Source of the DNA: Halapricum hydrolyticum
Lineage (GTDB): Archaea > Halobacteriota > Halobacteria > Halobacteriales > Haloarculaceae
Direction of reading: 5' to 3'
DNA: 64,000 nucleotides
Assembly (NCBI GenBank): GCA_025517565.1
Contig: JAOPKD010000009.1
Location: 29,269-93,268, forward strand
Part shown: positions 62,806-64,000 of the stretch, one piece after another
How positions within the stretch are numbered: the stretch's first letter is position 1
Layout of the letters: each line of letters starts with the position of its first letter
Notes under the pieces: generated by a model
Told to the model about the DNA's origin: nothing
Database searches by the model: none
The model's input: the letters and a program-made list of their open reading frames with translations, nothing else
Made by a program: the position numbers and the translations under genes

Positions 62806-63711
62806 TTACCGTTCCAGTGCTTCTCTGAGGTCACTTCCAGGAGAGCCAAAGATGTCGTCGAACTCATCAGGTTGGTCCTCTGCAAATGTTCGGAGTTCCT
62901 CTCGTGATGTGATCCCGTATTCGAGCGCGAGGTAATCCTTGGTCGCCGCCCCGATTCGAGGGAGTTCGGCGAGATCGTCCTCGTATTCCAGCTGATGCGC
63001 TTTCAACCATTCGTGAGACTGTTCTAGGGCTTCCTCGGGGGTTAACGACTCATCAGGTCCCGCTTCGATTGAACGGCCTTTCCGATACCAGGCGTTCCGC
63101 TCTGCTTCTGGTGCGTTGCACGCGATTGTAGTACTCCCGTCCGGCGCCGGACTGATGGTAAGGTTGAATCGCCCGGCTGAAACCCATCGAATCCGGTTTG
63201 AGGACGCCTCCACGAGGTCCCATCCAGTGAACGAATCTTTTGGATTCAATTGTTGTAGCGGGCCTGTATCACCGAATGAACTCCCTGTCGAGAAGCCGTC
63301 GAGATGGTTCGTCGCGATACTGGAGACGACATCGCGGTCCACACCGGTATCTTTGGAGATATCGATCGGATCCGCTGTCCCCAGGAGGTCGTCGACCGTT
63401 GTGTATCCTGCGTCAGCAAACGCCACGAGCCGGTCACGATTCATTAGGTCCTCGTGATGCAGCTGGTCATCAATCCCTGTTTCCTTGAGGTGGTGAAGAT
63501 ACTCCTGGGCGACCGAGTCCTCGAAGCGGACGTTCCCAGCTTCTATTCTGTTCGCTTTGAGCGCTTCAATGAGTGCTGAAAGTGAGTATGAGGATTTGAA
63601 CAGCGGATTCCACTCTTCCTCGTCATCGTCAAATACCTCTATGTCGGTTTCTGGTTTGAAGTAGATGAGTCGATTGGTGTTGGCAAATTCGAGAAGTGAG
63701 ACTGATACCAT
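62806..63711 (-). CDS. Hypothetical protein with helix-hairpin-helix-like segments
   Basis: 301 residues from ATG at 63711. Several short segments resemble helix-hairpin-helix or SAM-like repeats (LVAFADAGYTTVDDLLG, LAELPRIGAATKDYLALE, YGITSREELRTFAED), suggesting DNA binding. An N-terminal beta region and a middle beta domain (IRWVSAGRFNLTISPAPDG) are unassigned. Convergent with the membrane-protein gene. Confidence 0.65.
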   Translation of the reverse strand: MVSVSLLEFANTNRLIYFKPETDIEVFDDDEEEWNPLFKSSYSLSALIEALKANRIEAGNVRFEDSVAQEYLHHLKETGIDDQLHHEDLMNRDRLVAFADAGYTTVDDLLGTADPIDISKDTGVDRDVVSSIATNHLDGFSTGSSFGDTGPLQQLNPKDSFTGWDLVEASSNRIRWVSAGRFNLTISPAPDGSTTIACNAPEAERNAWYRKGRSIEAGPDESLTPEEALEQSHEWLKAHQLEYEDDLAELPRIGAATKDYLALEYGITSREELRTFAEDQPDEFDDIFGSPGSDLREALER

Positions 63712-63819
63712 TCTCACTGTTGGCTGACTGACTCTCGGATTAAATAGATATACCTCTCAAGCGAGGGGCACAACAGGGGTATTATTCTATAGGTGGGCTG
63801 CTAAACTGCGACAACTAGT

Positions 63820-64000
63820 ATGCCGTTCTTGGCCCTCCACGACGGTACCGAGGTTATTCCGAATCAGGTACAGAAAGGGGATCTCCTCGAGTGCCCGAAG
63901 TGCGGCGATCAATTGAAAATTCGCGACTCCCATCGCCGGAAGGGATCGTTCGTCGCGCGGCATTTCTACCACGCTGCTGAAGAGGAGACTGACTGTGGCG
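63820..64000 (+). CDS. CoiA-like protein, N-terminal part (runs off the window)
   Basis: The first 60 residues are visible: MPFLALHDGTEVIPNQVQ, zinc knuckle CPKCG, and ARHFYHAA. The CPxCG plus His-rich HFxH pattern is the start of CoiA-like nuclease proteins, which in bacteria handle incoming DNA. The remainder, including any PD-(D/E)XK site, lies outside. A plasmid or defence-island role is likely by position. Confidence 0.6.
   Translation, partial: MPFLALHDGTEVIPNQVQKGDLLECPKCGDQLKIRDSHRRKGSFVARHFYHAAEEETDCG

Noticed and set aside
1..64000. tRNA or rRNA genes
   Set aside because: No cloverleaf-like or conserved rRNA sequence was noticed by eye; a tRNA scan was not possible.

Overview
The window looks like a halophilic archaeon (class Halobacteria). 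The predicted proteins are very rich in Asp and Glu, the DNA is GC-rich with AT-rich promoters, and several genes appear to have leaderless starts 25-30 bp after a TATA-like box. Lineage-typical families are present: HalOD1, TrmB, DUF63, HxlR, haloarchaeal IS1341-type TnpB and Orc1/Cdc6. I saw no rRNA, tRNA or CRISPR array.

Layout. (1) 1-3.5 kb: a cupin/zinc-ribbon protein, a zinc alcohol dehydrogenase, an amidohydrolase and a MIP18/DUF59 protein. This gene set accompanies soluble diiron (propane/methane-type) monooxygenases in bacteria; the hydroxylase genes, if present, would lie left of the window. (2) 3.6-16.5 kb: redox and regulatory genes (thioredoxin-reductase-like protein, peroxiredoxin remnant, desulforedoxin-HTH regulator, two TrmB genes of which one is truncated, a mycothione-reductase-like flavoprotein, DsrE, MFS transporter, PAS kinase), interrupted by a TnpB element. 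(3) 16.5-27.4 kb: two unusual Rieske fusions (Rieske-ThDP enzyme and Rieske-glutamate-synthase-like enzyme) on either side of an antiporter and a pentapeptide-like ion channel, then DHFR, an M20 hydrolase and a TauE/SafE permease. (4) 27.4-35.7 kb: thiol, metal and xenobiotic detoxification (MerA with an HxlR regulator, glutaredoxin, frameshifted HEAT-redoxin, haloacid dehalogenase, glutathionyl-hydroquinone-reductase-like protein, divergent SDR, pirin). (5) 36-50 kb: a plasmid-like replication module. It has an ArdC-like protein with a premature stop, a SWIM protein, Orc1/Cdc6 with arrays of origin-recognition-box-like repeats on both sides, a PolB operon with a RecA-like protein, a second TnpB element with a divergent small protein, an SRAP protein and a second Orc1/Cdc6. 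A 9-bp inverted repeat with a 23-24 nt spacer occurs three times here. (6) 50.4-61.4 kb: a compact five-gene defence-type operon (AbrB-like protein, DUF499 ATPase, small unknown protein, DUF1156 DNA methylase, PLD-SNF2 helicase). (7) 61.4-64 kb: a truncated fragment, unknown proteins and the start of a CoiA-like protein.

The left 36 kb reads as a metabolic, redox and stress region. The right 28 kb reads as a plasmid or integrated plasmid carrying its own origin and a modification-linked antiviral island. Decayed genes (peroxiredoxin, TrmB, HEAT-redoxin, ArdC-like, endonuclease-like fragment) occur mostly near mobile or exchanged segments. All functions are inferred from sequence motifs read by eye; no database search was run.
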